Assembly: GCA_900552155.1 (NCBI GenBank)
Contig: URYU01000015.1
Span: 1 to 19,290, forward strand
DNA from: an uncultured Collinsella sp.
GTDB taxonomy: Bacteria; Actinomycetota; Coriobacteriia; Coriobacteriales; Coriobacteriaceae
DNA length: 19,290 nt
Direction: 5' to 3'
A program made the position numbers and the translations under genes. The first letter of the stretch is position 1, and each line of letters opens with the position of its first letter. The notes below the pieces were generated by a model. That model worked only from the letters and a program-made list of their open reading frames with translations, was not told where the DNA came from and did not search any database. Shown piece after piece: positions 7,012 to 14,605 of this stretch.

Positions 7012-8088
7012 ATGGCATTCGATCCCATTCAAGAGGATTGCCATCGCCTCGTTCTTGAGGCCTTGCGCCGCGACAATATCCCGCTCACCGACGCTGCCGC
7101 CGTAGAGCGTCTGATGGAACAATTCACCCGCAACCCCGCACCGCTCATCGTGCACGACCGCGACCGCGCCGGGCACCTCATTGCCAAGGTGGTCGAGGCT
7201 GTCGACTACCGCATTCCCTTTATCCCTGACGATACCCAGGCAGAGCAAGAAGAGGCAGCTGCCGAGAACATGCTCCGCGAGGCAGCCGCGCTCGACCCCA
7301 CCAACTGGGACGCTCAGCGCATGCTGCCCGCCCTCACCGCCGAATCCAACGAGGAATACGTGCAGTATCTGGTGTCCAAGTGCGACGAGGTGGAGCATGA
7401 CCTGGCGCTCAAAATCGCCTCGGCGCAGGACCCCTACGAGCGTGAGGCCGCAGGCGACCTTACGCGCCGCCCCTATCTGCGCTGGCTTGCCGCCCTTGCG
7501 TCACGCGCGCTCATTAGCGGCCGCTATCGCATGTCGCTCGAAGCCGCAAACCGCAGCCTCGACTTTGCCCCCAACGACCCCGCCGGTGTCCGCCACACCG
7601 CGATGCTCGCCATGGCAAAGCTCGAATACCCCGCCGAGGAGCTCAAGCGCTTTCGCTCTGCCCACTCCGTCCCCTATCTCGCCAACACGCCGCTGCGCCG
7701 TCGTCCCAAGGATGCGGAGCGCGACTTGGACCCGTGGACGCTCATCGCGCTGATGAGCGCTGCCTGGCGCGAGCTGGACTACGAGGGCGCCGAGCACTAT
7801 TTGCGCATCCTTGCGCGCTCGTGTCCGCACGCAGCCGAGGCACTCTACTTCCAAACCGAGTTTCCCGATGGCGTCTATGCCCGCGTCAACGTGGGTGTGG
7901 GCTCCACCGACGAACTTGTCCTTGCGCTGTCCGAGGCGACGCCGGTACTGCAGGAGGGCCTGGGCGCCCCCGACAACGCCAGTTTTGCCGCCTGGGTCGC
8001 CACCAACGATATCGTGCGTTCCCAAATCGATGAGCGCATACTGCGGGCGGCCGAGCAGGGTTTGCCGTTTAAGGGAGGAGACCTCTAA
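7012..8088 (+). CDS. Tetratricopeptide-repeat-like (ST7-like) protein, first of a tandem pair
   Basis: A 358-residue, apparently cytosolic, acidic, helical protein with no signal peptide or membrane segment. TPR-like helix pairs are visible at ~85-105 (AAALDPTNWDAQ), ~154-190 (WLAALASRALISGRYRMSLEAANRSL, then DFAPNDPAGVR) and ~242-275 (AWRELDYEGAEHYLRIL). The run 'helix, GR-x-x-x-x-EA, helix, APNDPAGVR' resembles the ST7-like TPR proteins, where NPNDNQGVR occupies the same place; this is family-level resemblance only. The ATG at 7012 was chosen for the strong AAGGAGG five bases upstream; a TTG at 6982 also opens the frame but lacks such support. The stop overlaps the next start as TAATG, so the two proteins are probably made in step. 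TPR folds bind partner proteins, and the partner here is unknown. Confidence 0.85.
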   Translation: MAFDPIQEDCHRLVLEALRRDNIPLTDAAAVERLMEQFTRNPAPLIVHDRDRAGHLIAKVVEAVDYRIPFIPDDTQAEQEEAAAENMLREAAALDPTNWDAQRMLPALTAESNEEYVQYLVSKCDEVEHDLALKIASAQDPYEREAAGDLTRRPYLRWLAALASRALISGRYRMSLEAANRSLDFAPNDPAGVRHTAMLAMAKLEYPAEELKRFRSAHSVPYLANTPLRRRPKDAERDLDPWTLIALMSAAWRELDYEGAEHYLRILARSCPHAAEALYFQTEFPDGVYARVNVGVGSTDELVLALSEATPVLQEGLGAPDNASFAAWVATNDIVRSQIDERILRAAEQGLPFKGGDL

Positions 8089-9131
8089 TGGATCCGAGCG
8101 TCTACATCCCCGCCTACCTGGAGCGCACCTATCTGGCGTCGCACCCCGAACTCACCGATGCAGCACGCGAGCTTGTCCATAACGACGTGAGCGTCAACCC
8201 TCATAAGTATGCGCAGACCGAGCATGCCCAGGCACTGCTGTCCTATGCCGGTGTTCATCGCCACCTGCTCGACGAGCTCCATCGCATCGAGGACATGGGC
8301 AGTGACGAGGAGTTCGAACAGACGCGTAATCGCCTGTTCGACGACATGCGCGATGAGCTGCTCAAAATTGTCCGCGTCGATGCACTGGCCGTCGACGCGC
8401 AGCTGCTCGCCATCATCCTGGCCGGCACGCCCGTTGACGCCTGCCTGGGTGACCTGATGAAGCTCGAGGCGACCACGGCCGATTACCTGCAGCAAAGCGT
8501 GCCCGGGTTCGACATGGAGGCCCCGCACTACTGGGCCAATAATGTTTTGGCCGACGGTGTCACCGCAGCAGACCTTACCGTGAGCGAGCCGGCTCTTATC
8601 GGGTGGCTTCACACACTCGAGGCCATCTCGCAGCTGTGCATGGCGAGCGCCCGTTACCGTGCTGCCGCCAACTACGCCCGCCGCGTCCTTAAGGCGGAAG
8701 GCTACCCCACCCGAGCCGCAGGCACCGTGTTGCTCGCTCTCGCTCGTCTGGAAGACCAGGACGGCTTTTTTGCCCTGGCCCACCAGCTCGAGGAAGAGAT
8801 CGGGGCTGACGCGCTCGAGAACTCTCCTTGGTATCTGCTCGCCCGCACGATTCTGCTGTTCAAAACAAACAAGATGCGCCCGGCGACACGCGCGCTGCGT
8901 GAGTTTGCCAACCGTTGCGAGGGCGGTGCATTCTTCTTACTGAACCCCATGTACCAGACACCGTACCTTCCCTGCCGGCCCGAGCCACGCGATCCCTGGG
9001 ATCTTTCGCATCAGGCCGTTTGGGAAGCGGACGGTATTATCTCGGACACTCCCGACTTTGCCCCCTGGGCCAATGCCTGCGAAGATGTGTCGCAGCTTGC
9101 CCAGGAATTTGCGCGCCGCTACGGTTTTTAG
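8088..9131 (+). CDS. Tetratricopeptide-repeat-like protein, second of a tandem pair
   Basis: A 347-residue, largely helical protein without signal peptide or membrane segment. Its start ATG shares a base with the upstream TAA, indicating translational coupling. It is a divergent relative of the preceding protein. ELLKIVRVDALAVDAQLLAI (~90-109) lines up with MLREAAALDPTNWDAQRMLP there. The ~172-222 segment (ASARYRAAANYARRVLKAEG) matches the SGRYRMSLEAANRSLD helix pair. NSPWYLLARTILL to REFANRCEGGAFFLLNP (~245-287) lines up with DPWTLIALMSAAW and the helices after it. The C-terminus is unrecognised and rich in Trp and acidic residues. The MurT-GatD fusion starts 45 bp downstream with no terminator between, so all three genes probably form one operon. 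No enzymatic motif is visible; a scaffold role is the most that can be inferred. Confidence 0.82.
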   Translation: MDPSVYIPAYLERTYLASHPELTDAARELVHNDVSVNPHKYAQTEHAQALLSYAGVHRHLLDELHRIEDMGSDEEFEQTRNRLFDDMRDELLKIVRVDALAVDAQLLAIILAGTPVDACLGDLMKLEATTADYLQQSVPGFDMEAPHYWANNVLADGVTAADLTVSEPALIGWLHTLEAISQLCMASARYRAAANYARRVLKAEGYPTRAAGTVLLALARLEDQDGFFALAHQLEEEIGADALENSPWYLLARTILLFKTNKMRPATRALREFANRCEGGAFFLLNPMYQTPYLPCRPEPRDPWDLSHQAVWEADGIISDTPDFAPWANACEDVSQLAQEFARRYGF

Positions 9132-9176
9132 CGACGCGATCGCCCCGACCATGTCATCTATGTTAGGAACGGCTTC

Positions 9177-11354
9177 ATGAACCTCCGCTCATCTCTTGCC
9201 TGCACCTCGAGCGATATTGCCCGCTGGGGGCTGCGCTCCGTCCTTAAGCGCCAGGGCGGCGTACTCCCCGGCCGCATCGCCATGAAGATCGACCCCGAGC
9301 TGCTGAGCGACCTCGCCGGCCTTGTCGACCGCAGCGTGGTGATCACCGGCACCAACGGTAAGACCACCACCTCCAACCTCATCGCCGACGCCGTTGCCGC
9401 CAGCGGCGCCACCGTGGTATGCAACCGCGCCGGCAACAATATGGAGCCTGGCGTGGTGGGTGCTCTGCTCGAGGCCCGCGGCGGCCTTAAGCACACCAGC
9501 AGCGGCAAGCGCGTGGGCGTTTTTGAGTGTGACGCGCTCTACACCGTACGCGTTCTGCCCAAGCTCAAGCCGACGTACTTTGTGCTGCTCAACCTGTTCC
9601 GCGACCAGCTGGATCGCTATGGCGAGATCGATCACACCCAGGAGGTCATCGCCCATGCGTTGGAGCTCTCTCCGGCAACAACGCTCATCTACAACGCAGA
9701 CGACCCGCTGTGTGCCGCGATCGCCGCACGCGTTCCCAATGCAAACATCGCCTTTGGCATCGACGGCGCCACCAACACCGAGTCCGACCGTATTAGCGAT
9801 TCGCGCTTTTGCTCACAGTGCAACGCGCCGCTGGAGTATGACTACGTGCAATACGGCCAGCTCGGCGCCTACCATTGCCCCTCGTGCGGCTGGGCCCGCC
9901 CTGCGCTTGTCCGTCGCGTGACGGGCGTGGAGCTCGGCTGCGACGGCTATGGTTTCGACCTGGTCTTTGGATCTGCGCCCGACGCGGCTGCCGTACACAT
10001 CGCCACACGCTACAACGGTCTGTACATGGTCTACAACGTTGCCGCCGCATTCTTTGCCGCACATGAGTTAGGCGTGGATGCGGCGCACCTGCAGCCCACG
10101 CTCGATGCCTATGTGCCCGCCGGTGGTCGTATGGGGCGCTGGGATATCGCCGGCCGCACCGTCGAGGCCAACCTGGCTAAGAATCCCGTGGGCTTCGATC
10201 GCCAGATCCAGTCCATTAAGACGGCGGGCGGCAGGCTCTGCGCTTTCTTCCTCAACGACAACGATGCCGACGGCCACGATGTATCGTGGATCTACGACGT
10301 CGACTTTGAGCGCATCGCCGACACGCCGGGTCTTGTCGCCTTTGCCGGAGGCACGCGCGCGCACGACATGCAGGTACGCCTCAAGTACGCCGGCATCGAT
10401 GCCGCGATTATCTCGGACGTCGCGCAGGCAATTGGCGCCGTTGCGGATGAAGCCGCAGGCGACACTTTCTATGCCGTCGCCAACTACACGGCCTTCCCGC
10501 CGCTGGTCAAAGAACTCGACGGGCTGAAAGGCGCCACCGCCGACGCTGTTGCCGGGCGCGCCGTAGCCCGTGCCGACGGCAGCGCTGTCCCCACGGATAT
10601 TGCGCCGGTCGAGCTTTCGCGCCCGCTGCGCATCGTCTACCTGTATCCCGATGCCCTTAACCTCTACGGCGACGGCGGCAACGTTATCGCGCTCGAGCGC
10701 CGTTGCGCCTGGCGCGGCATTCCCGTGCGCGTGGACGAGGTCCGTATGGGCGAGTCACTCGATCTCATCGATGCCGATATCGTCATGATGGGTGGCGGCT
10801 CCGACCGCGACCAGCTAGCCGTGGCACACGAGCTGCTCGCCCAAAAAGACAAGGTCGCGGCCTATGTTGAGGATAGCGGCTCGCTGCTTGCCATCTGTGG
10901 CAGCTATCAGCTGCGCGGCCGTTCGTACTACACTGGCGACGATCGCACTGAGGGCCTGGCCGGCATTGCCGCCGAAACCGTACGTGGATCCGATCGCCTG
11001 ATCGGCAACGTAGCCGTCAAAACCGATCTGGCACCTGAGCCCTTTGTGGGATTCGAGAACCATGGCGGCCGCACGCTTTTGGACGCCGATGCCACGCCGC
11101 TCGGAACGTCCGTCGTCGCGGGCACCGGCAACAACGGCGACGATGGCTTTGAGGGCCTGATCTACAAGGGCGTCATCGGCACGTACCTGCACGGACCGGC
11201 ACTGCCCAAGAACCCCGAGCTCGCCGACTGGCTGATCGCCCATGCCCTCGAGCGCCGTGGCGATGCACAGGCCGCCGCCCTGCTGCCGCTCAAGCCCCTC
11301 GACGGCACCTACGAGCACGCCGCCCACGACGCCGCCATGAAGCTCCTCCCCTAG
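9177..11354 (+). CDS. murT-gatD: Lipid II isoglutaminyl synthase, MurT ligase fused to GatD amidotransferase
   Basis: A 725-residue protein joining two subunits that are separate in Staphylococcus and Streptococcus. They convert the alpha-carboxyl of D-glutamate in lipid II to an amide, using glutamine and ATP at the cytoplasmic membrane face. Residues ~1-450 are MurT: Mur-ligase P-loop TGTNGKTTT (57-65), a four-cysteine zinc ribbon (Cys 212, 215, 234, 237), the Mur ligase centre, and the MurT C-terminal domain with ANLAKNPVGFD (331-341) and ADGHDVSWIYD (364-374). After a ~30-residue linker, residues ~483-690 are GatD, a class I glutaminase with nucleophile Cys574 (AICGSYQ) and His672 (YLHGP). 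The acid completing the triad is supplied by MurT in known complexes; a candidate lies in 360-376. The ATG at 9177 has TAGGA upstream. The hairpin at 11361-11399 ends the transcript. Confidence 0.93.
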   Translation: MNLRSSLACTSSDIARWGLRSVLKRQGGVLPGRIAMKIDPELLSDLAGLVDRSVVITGTNGKTTTSNLIADAVAASGATVVCNRAGNNMEPGVVGALLEARGGLKHTSSGKRVGVFECDALYTVRVLPKLKPTYFVLLNLFRDQLDRYGEIDHTQEVIAHALELSPATTLIYNADDPLCAAIAARVPNANIAFGIDGATNTESDRISDSRFCSQCNAPLEYDYVQYGQLGAYHCPSCGWARPALVRRVTGVELGCDGYGFDLVFGSAPDAAAVHIATRYNGLYMVYNVAAAFFAAHELGVDAAHLQPTLDAYVPAGGRMGRWDIAGRTVEANLAKNPVGFDRQIQSIKTAGGRLCAFFLNDNDADGHDVSWIYDVDFERIADTPGLVAFAGGTRAHDMQVRLKYAGIDAAIISDVAQAIGAVADEAAGDTFYAVANYTAFPPLVKELDGLKGATADAVAGRAVARADGSAVPTDIAPVELSRPLRIVYLYPDALNLYGDGGNVIALERRCAWRGIPVRVDEVRMGESLDLIDADIVMMGGGSDRDQLAVAHELLAQKDKVAAYVEDSGSLLAICGSYQLRGRSYYTGDDRTEGLAGIAAETVRGSDRLIGNVAVKTDLAPEPFVGFENHGGRTLLDADATPLGTSVVAGTGNNGDDGFEGLIYKGVIGTYLHGPALPKNPELADWLIAHALERRGDAQAAALLPLKPLDGTYEHAAHDAAMKLLP

Positions 11355-11360
11355 CGCCCC

Positions 11361-11399
11361 ACCACCACAAAGGGGACAGGCACCTTTGTGGTGGTTTTT
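11361..11399 (+). terminator. Terminator of the TPR/murT-gatD operon, with GGGGACAGG core
   Basis: Perfect 13-bp arms 11361-11373 and 11383-11395 with a 9-base loop, followed by TTTTT (11395-11399). It starts six bases after the stop. The loop side contains GGGGACAGGCACC, the core also seen at 4035-4046, which suggests a repetitive palindrome used as a terminator. Confidence 0.88.
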
Positions 11400-11435
11400 C
11401 AGTTTGCCAACGATATGTGAACGACTAAAAAAGTC

Positions 11436-11444
11436 TGCTATACT
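11436..11444 (+). promoter_or_regulatory. Extended -10 promoter for tRNA-Glu
   Basis: TGCTATACT is an extended -10 element, with TATACT at 11439-11444 and TG one base before it, placed 10 bases upstream of the mature tRNA 5' end. The -35 region is weak (GTGAAC about 16 bases upstream), which is common with extended -10 promoters. Confidence 0.6.
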
Positions 11445-11454
11445 CTTTCCCGCT

Positions 11455-11531
11455 GTCCCCATCGTCTAGCGGCCAAGGACGCCACCCTTTCAAGGTGGAT
11501 ATCGCGGGTTCGAATCCCGCTGGGGGCACCA
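11455..11531 (+). tRNA. tRNA-Glu (anticodon TTC)
   Basis: The acceptor stem GTCCCCA (11455-11461) pairs with TGGGGGC (11521-11527), with one G-T pair, followed by discriminator A and an encoded CCA (11529-11531). The D-arm contains AGCGGCCAAGG. The anticodon stem closes the loop CTTTCAA, giving anticodon TTC for glutamate. The T-arm GCGGGTTCGAATCCCGC is perfect. It is flanked by its own extended -10 promoter and an intrinsic terminator, so it is probably a single-gene transcript. Confidence 0.97.
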
Positions 11532-11543
11532 TTTGAAATGTGA

Positions 11544-11574
11544 AGCCCGTTACCAATTCGGTAGCGGGCTTTTT
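11544..11574 (+). terminator. Rho-independent terminator of tRNA-Glu
   Basis: AGCCCGTTACC (11544-11554) pairs with GGTAGCGGGCT (11560-11570) with one G-T wobble around a 5-base loop. It is followed by TTTTT ending at 11574, about 12 bases after the tRNA. Confidence 0.9.
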
Positions 11575-11583
11575 GCTACCGAT

Positions 11584-11623
11584 ATGCCGGGATTCGGACC
11601 CGGCAGGGTGCGGATCCCGGCAT
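11584..11623. repeat. Palindrome with a tRNA T-arm-like core
   Basis: ATGCCGGGAT (11584-11593) and ATCCCGGCAT (11614-11623) are perfect inverted copies. Inside the left half, 11586-11604 folds alone as GCCGGG ... CCCGGC. Read on the minus strand it gives CCGGG-TCCGAAT-CCCGG, which looks like a tRNA T-stem and loop with one changed base. No full tRNA can be folded around it. Confidence 0.45.
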
Positions 11624-11638
11624 CTTCCGATGGACCAT

Positions 11639-11853
11639 GGGCAAAAAATGGCAAATATGAGTACTGTTACCGATTTAGTAACAGCGATTTCATGCCTTCA
11701 GAAATCGATTTAGACGTCAGGTGTCCTACGGCGAAAGAATTGCAGGCGTTTATCAGCTAAGTACTTGGACATATGTTGCGTAATACTGCATATTTTGCAA
11801 AAAGATAATGCTACAGGACTTGTGACAGTACTCATATTTGACGTTTTTTGCCC
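11639..11853. mobile_element. 215-bp AT-richer element bounded by 32-bp inverted repeats (MITE-like)
   Basis: The ends 11639-11670 and 11822-11853 are inverted copies matching at 29 of 32 positions; both contain CAAATATGAGTACTGT or its complement. The 151-bp interior is visibly richer in A and T than the neighbouring genes. It carries small inverted repeats (GTTAC/GTAAC at 11666-11682; CGATTTC/GAAATCG at 11685-11707) and no convincing gene. I see no obvious target-site duplication. It sits 65 bp downstream of the tRNA-Glu terminator, a common landing region for mobile DNA. A non-autonomous element is the best reading; a large regulatory RNA stem is the alternative. Confidence 0.5.
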
Positions 11854-11915
11854 TCGCCCCCTTATTACGTGGGCGAATCAGTTGCAAAACGGACTCCTAA
11901 GCGCTCTTCGCAAAC

Positions 11916-11947
11916 AAAAACCGGGGCCCGCGTAATGCGGACCCCGG
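11916..11947 (-). terminator. Rho-independent terminator of the glutamine synthetase gene
   Basis: Arms 11921-11931 and 11937-11947 (11 bp, one G-T pair) close a 5-base loop. On the minus strand the stem is followed by TTTTTG. It begins about 30 bases after the stop codon. Confidence 0.88.
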
Positions 11948-11978
11948 CTCAATACCGTGACGATATGTCAGTTACGCT

Positions 11979-14180
11979 CTACACGTAGAACAGGATGTCG
12001 TCGTAGGTCGGGACCGGCCAGTAGTCGGCTGCCACGATCTCCTCCATGGCGTCCACGGCGGCACGCAGCGCATCCATAGCGGGAACGACCTCGTGCGCGT
12101 ACACGTTGGCCTGCTCCTGGCCATCGAGGGCCTCAGCCTTCTGATGCACGGCGTCAAGCGCCTTGATGGAGTCGTTGATGGTGGTGATGCCGTTGCAGAG
12201 CTTGTTGAGCGTGTTCTGCTCGCACTGCATGGCGGCCTCAGCACCGGCAGCACGAATAGTCTCAAGGCCCTTAGCGACCTTGGTGGCATAGGCGGTAATG
12301 ACCGGGCGATAGGTACGACGCGCCTCGCGAACCATCGTGGTGGCCTCGATGTTCATGAGCTTGTTGTACTTCTCGAGCTTCACCTCGTAGCGTGAGCGAA
12401 CCTCGACCTCGGAGAGCACGTTGAACTCGCCGAACAAATCGATGCTCTTCTGATCGACGAAGCACGGCAGCGCGTCGGCAGTCGTGGGATGGTTCGCCAG
12501 GCCGCGGCGCTGGGCCTCGGCCTTGGTCAGGACACCCGTCTCCTCAAAGAGCGCGATGGCCTTATCGGAAACAAAGGCGGGCAGGGCGTCGGCCGTGGTC
12601 TTGTTGTTGGCAAGGCCGCGCTTCTCGGCCTCGACGGGCCACTCATCGGAGTAGCCGTCACCGGAGAAGAGGATGCGCTGGTGGTCGGTCAGGACCTTCT
12701 TGCAGTACTCGAGCGCAGCGTCCTGGAACTCATCCTCGGGCGTACCCTCAAGCGCGTCGGCGAAGGACTTGAGCGACTTGGCCACGGCGGCATCGAGCAC
12801 CAGGTTGGAGTCGGAGACGTTCTGCTCGGAGCCGCAGGCACGGAACTCGAACTTATTGCCGGTGAAGGCAAACGGGGAGGTGCGGTTGCGGTCGGTGTTG
12901 TCCTGCATCAGCTTGGGCAGGGTATCGGCGCCCAGGTCGAGCACGCCGCGCGTGGCATGGACGGAAGCCTTGCCATCGATGATCTTCTCGACGACCTCGG
13001 TAAGCTGGTCGCCCAAGAAGATGGACATAATCGCCGGAGGAGCCTCGTTGGCGCCCAGACGATGGTCGTTGCCGGCCGAGGCAACGGAGGCACGCAGGAG
13101 CTCCTGATAGTTATCGACGGCCTCGATCACCGCGGTGAGGAAGACGATGAACTGCAGGTTGTCGAGCGGGGTGTCGCCCGGATCGAGCAGGTTCTCGGAC
13201 TCGGTGCCAAGCGACCAGTTGTTGTGCTTGCCCGAACCGTTGATGCCCTCGAAGGGCTTCTCATGCAGCAGGCAGACCAAGTCGTGGCGGGAGGCGATGA
13301 GCTTCATCTTCTCCATCATGACCAGATTCTGGTCGATGGCCTCGTTGACCTCGCCATAGACCGGTGCGAGCTCATGCTGGCAGGGAGCAACCTCGTTGTG
13401 CTTAGTCTTGGCGGGAATGCCGAGCGCCCACAGCTCATCGTCCAGGTCCTTCATGTAGGCCGAGACGGTGGGACGGATAGCGCCAAAGTAGTGCTCCTCG
13501 AGCTCCTGGCCCTTGCAGGGAGCAGCACCAAAGAGGGTGCGACCGGTGATGACCAGGTCCTTGCGCTTGCGATAGGCGTCCTTCTTGATCAGGAAGTACT
13601 CCTGCTCGTCGCCCACGGAAGGAACGACCTTCTTGGGGGTCTTGCCAAACAGCGCCAAAACGCGCTTAGACTCACGCGAGAGCGCGGTCATGGAGCGCAG
13701 CAGCGGGGTCTTCTTGTCCAGGGCCTCGCCCGTGTAGGAGCAGAAAGCCGTGGGGATGCACAGGACATCGTCCTTGATAAAGGCGGGGCTGGTGGGATCC
13801 CAAGCGGTGTAGCCACGGGCCTCGAAGGTAGCGCGCAGGCCGCCGTTGGGGAAGCTGGAGGCGTCCGGCTCGCCCTGGATGAGGTTCTTGCCCGTAAACT
13901 TGGTAATGGCGGTGCCGTCGTGGTTGGGCTCCAAGAAGCTGTCGTGCTTCTCGGAAGTAATACCCGAAAGCGGCTGGAACCAGTGCGCGTAGTGCGTCGC
14001 GCCCTTGGAGATGGCCCAGACCTTCATGGCATGGGCAACGGCGTTGGCCACATCCAGGTCGAGCGGCTCACCGCCCTCGAGGGTTGCAGCAAGGCGCTTC
14101 CAAATGTCCTTGGGGAGGTAGTCCTTCATGACTTCCTCAGAGAACACCATGGTCCCGAAGCGGTCAGTAAGTTCGGCCAT
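11979..14180 (-). CDS. glnN: Glutamine synthetase type III (GlnN)
   Basis: A 733-residue protein, the length expected for type III glutamine synthetase (~730) and far from type I (~450). It makes glutamine from glutamate, ammonia and ATP in the cytosol. Family features are [10 protein letters not shown] (62-71) and the GSIII signature region around [20 protein letters not shown] (103-122). The catalytic segments are [18 protein letters not shown] (~260-277) and [15 protein letters not shown] (~310-325). A long helical C-terminal region typical of the class follows. A repeat of RGLANxxTTADALP occurs twice (~545-600), the second copy in [15 protein letters not shown]. The ATG at 14180 has AAGGGAG eight bases upstream; an in-frame ATG at 14243 would add 21 residues without a site. 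It is transcribed alone, with its own terminator and an inverted repeat upstream. Confidence 0.95.
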   Translation of the reverse strand: MAELTDRFGTMVFSEEVMKDYLPKDIWKRLAATLEGGEPLDLDVANAVAHAMKVWAISKGATHYAHWFQPLSGITSEKHDSFLEPNHDGTAITKFTGKNLIQGEPDASSFPNGGLRATFEARGYTAWDPTSPAFIKDDVLCIPTAFCSYTGEALDKKTPLLRSMTALSRESKRVLALFGKTPKKVVPSVGDEQEYFLIKKDAYRKRKDLVITGRTLFGAAPCKGQELEEHYFGAIRPTVSAYMKDLDDELWALGIPAKTKHNEVAPCQHELAPVYGEVNEAIDQNLVMMEKMKLIASRHDLVCLLHEKPFEGINGSGKHNNWSLGTESENLLDPGDTPLDNLQFIVFLTAVIEAVDNYQELLRASVASAGNDHRLGANEAPPAIMSIFLGDQLTEVVEKIIDGKASVHATRGVLDLGADTLPKLMQDNTDRNRTSPFAFTGNKFEFRACGSEQNVSDSNLVLDAAVAKSLKSFADALEGTPEDEFQDAALEYCKKVLTDHQRILFSGDGYSDEWPVEAEKRGLANNKTTADALPAFVSDKAIALFEETGVLTKAEAQRRGLANHPTTADALPCFVDQKSIDLFGEFNVLSEVEVRSRYEVKLEKYNKLMNIEATTMVREARRTYRPVITAYATKVAKGLETIRAAGAEAAMQCEQNTLNKLCNGITTINDSIKALDAVHQKAEALDGQEQANVYAHEVVPAMDALRAAVDAMEEIVAADYWPVPTYDDILFYV

Positions 14181-14259
14181 ACGGAACTCCCTTCGTATCG
14201 GCACCGCGTGAGAAGCGGTGTTGATTACTAACGAACGAGTCATAGCTTAGACTCGCCGT

Positions 14260-14297
14260 GTTTCCGCGACATTACCGTTATGTTGCTGTCGCGAAAC
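14260..14297. promoter_or_regulatory. Inverted repeat in the glutamine synthetase upstream region
   Basis: GTTTCCGCGACA (14260-14271) and TGTCGCGAAAC (14287-14297) are inverted copies apart from one extra C, with a 15-base spacer. They lie 80-117 bases upstream of the start codon. A second short inverted pair, CGAGTC/GACTCG (14236-14241, 14250-14255), lies between it and the gene. The position suits a nitrogen-responsive operator, but the sequence does not clearly match a regulator I can name. Confidence 0.45.
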
Positions 14298-14399
14298 CAA
14301 TCAATGAGATTACCCTATCGAGGCGGCGTTGCCACCCTCAACAGCCAATCAACTGCATAAATTGCAGACCTCAGCCCATGGTTTAAGAGTAGTCAATGG
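14298..14399. other. Intergenic stretch between the glnN upstream repeat and the 14400 palindrome
   Basis: Part of the 425-bp gap between the divergently transcribed glnN and metF genes (14181-14605). This part is AT-richer than the flanking genes. I see no gene, promoter or clear structure in it beyond its neighbours. Confidence 0.4.
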
Positions 14400-14461
14400 T
14401 AGGATGGGGCTCTATTAACTGGTATTTCGCATCAGATACCATTCAATATAGCCCCATCCTA
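14400..14461. repeat. 62-bp near-perfect palindrome between glnN and metF
   Basis: Arms 14400-14425 and 14436-14461 match at 23 of 26 positions around a 10-base loop. The outer 12 base pairs are perfect, and one of the mismatches is a G-T pair if transcribed on the minus strand. No T run follows on either side, so it is not an obvious terminator. Divergent promoters flank it. Confidence 0.7.
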
Positions 14462-14558
14462 GATTGCCTGCCCTGTTATAGGAAATGCCGATAGCGAAAC
14501 ATCTTCGATTGATATTTCCAAATAGCGAGTAAAACTCCACCGTAGCGCAGTGGTGCTG

Positions 14559-14564
14559 TAGAAT
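14559..14564 (+). promoter_or_regulatory. Candidate -10 box for the metF operon
   Basis: TAGAAT lies 41 bases before the metF ATG. The same hexamer occurs upstream of the last gene in the window (18897-18902). No good -35 box is visible, so this is tentative. Confidence 0.35.
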
Positions 14565-14605
14565 CCTTACAACACATCACACTAATGTATCTAAAGGAGC
14601 ACGAC

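Noticed and set aside
9151..9180. Nine-codon mini-frame whose stop overlaps the murT-gatD ATG (ATGA)
   Set aside because: It could be a leader peptide for coupling, but has no ribosome site of its own and is short enough to be chance.
11533..11760. 75-codon frame starting with TTG just after tRNA-Glu
   Set aside because: It reads through the tRNA terminator stem and into the inverted-repeat element, has no ribosome site and no homology I recognise.
12489..14231. Open plus-strand frame of about 580 codons over glutamine synthetase
   Set aside because: Antisense to a full-length type III glutamine synthetase with all signatures. The Gly/Leu/Val/Glu-rich translation has no recognisable fold.
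14465..14605. SAM or cobalamin riboswitch before the methionine operon
   Set aside because: I looked for a B12-box-like word and for SAM riboswitch stems and found neither. The leader after the candidate -10 box is too short (about 35 bases).
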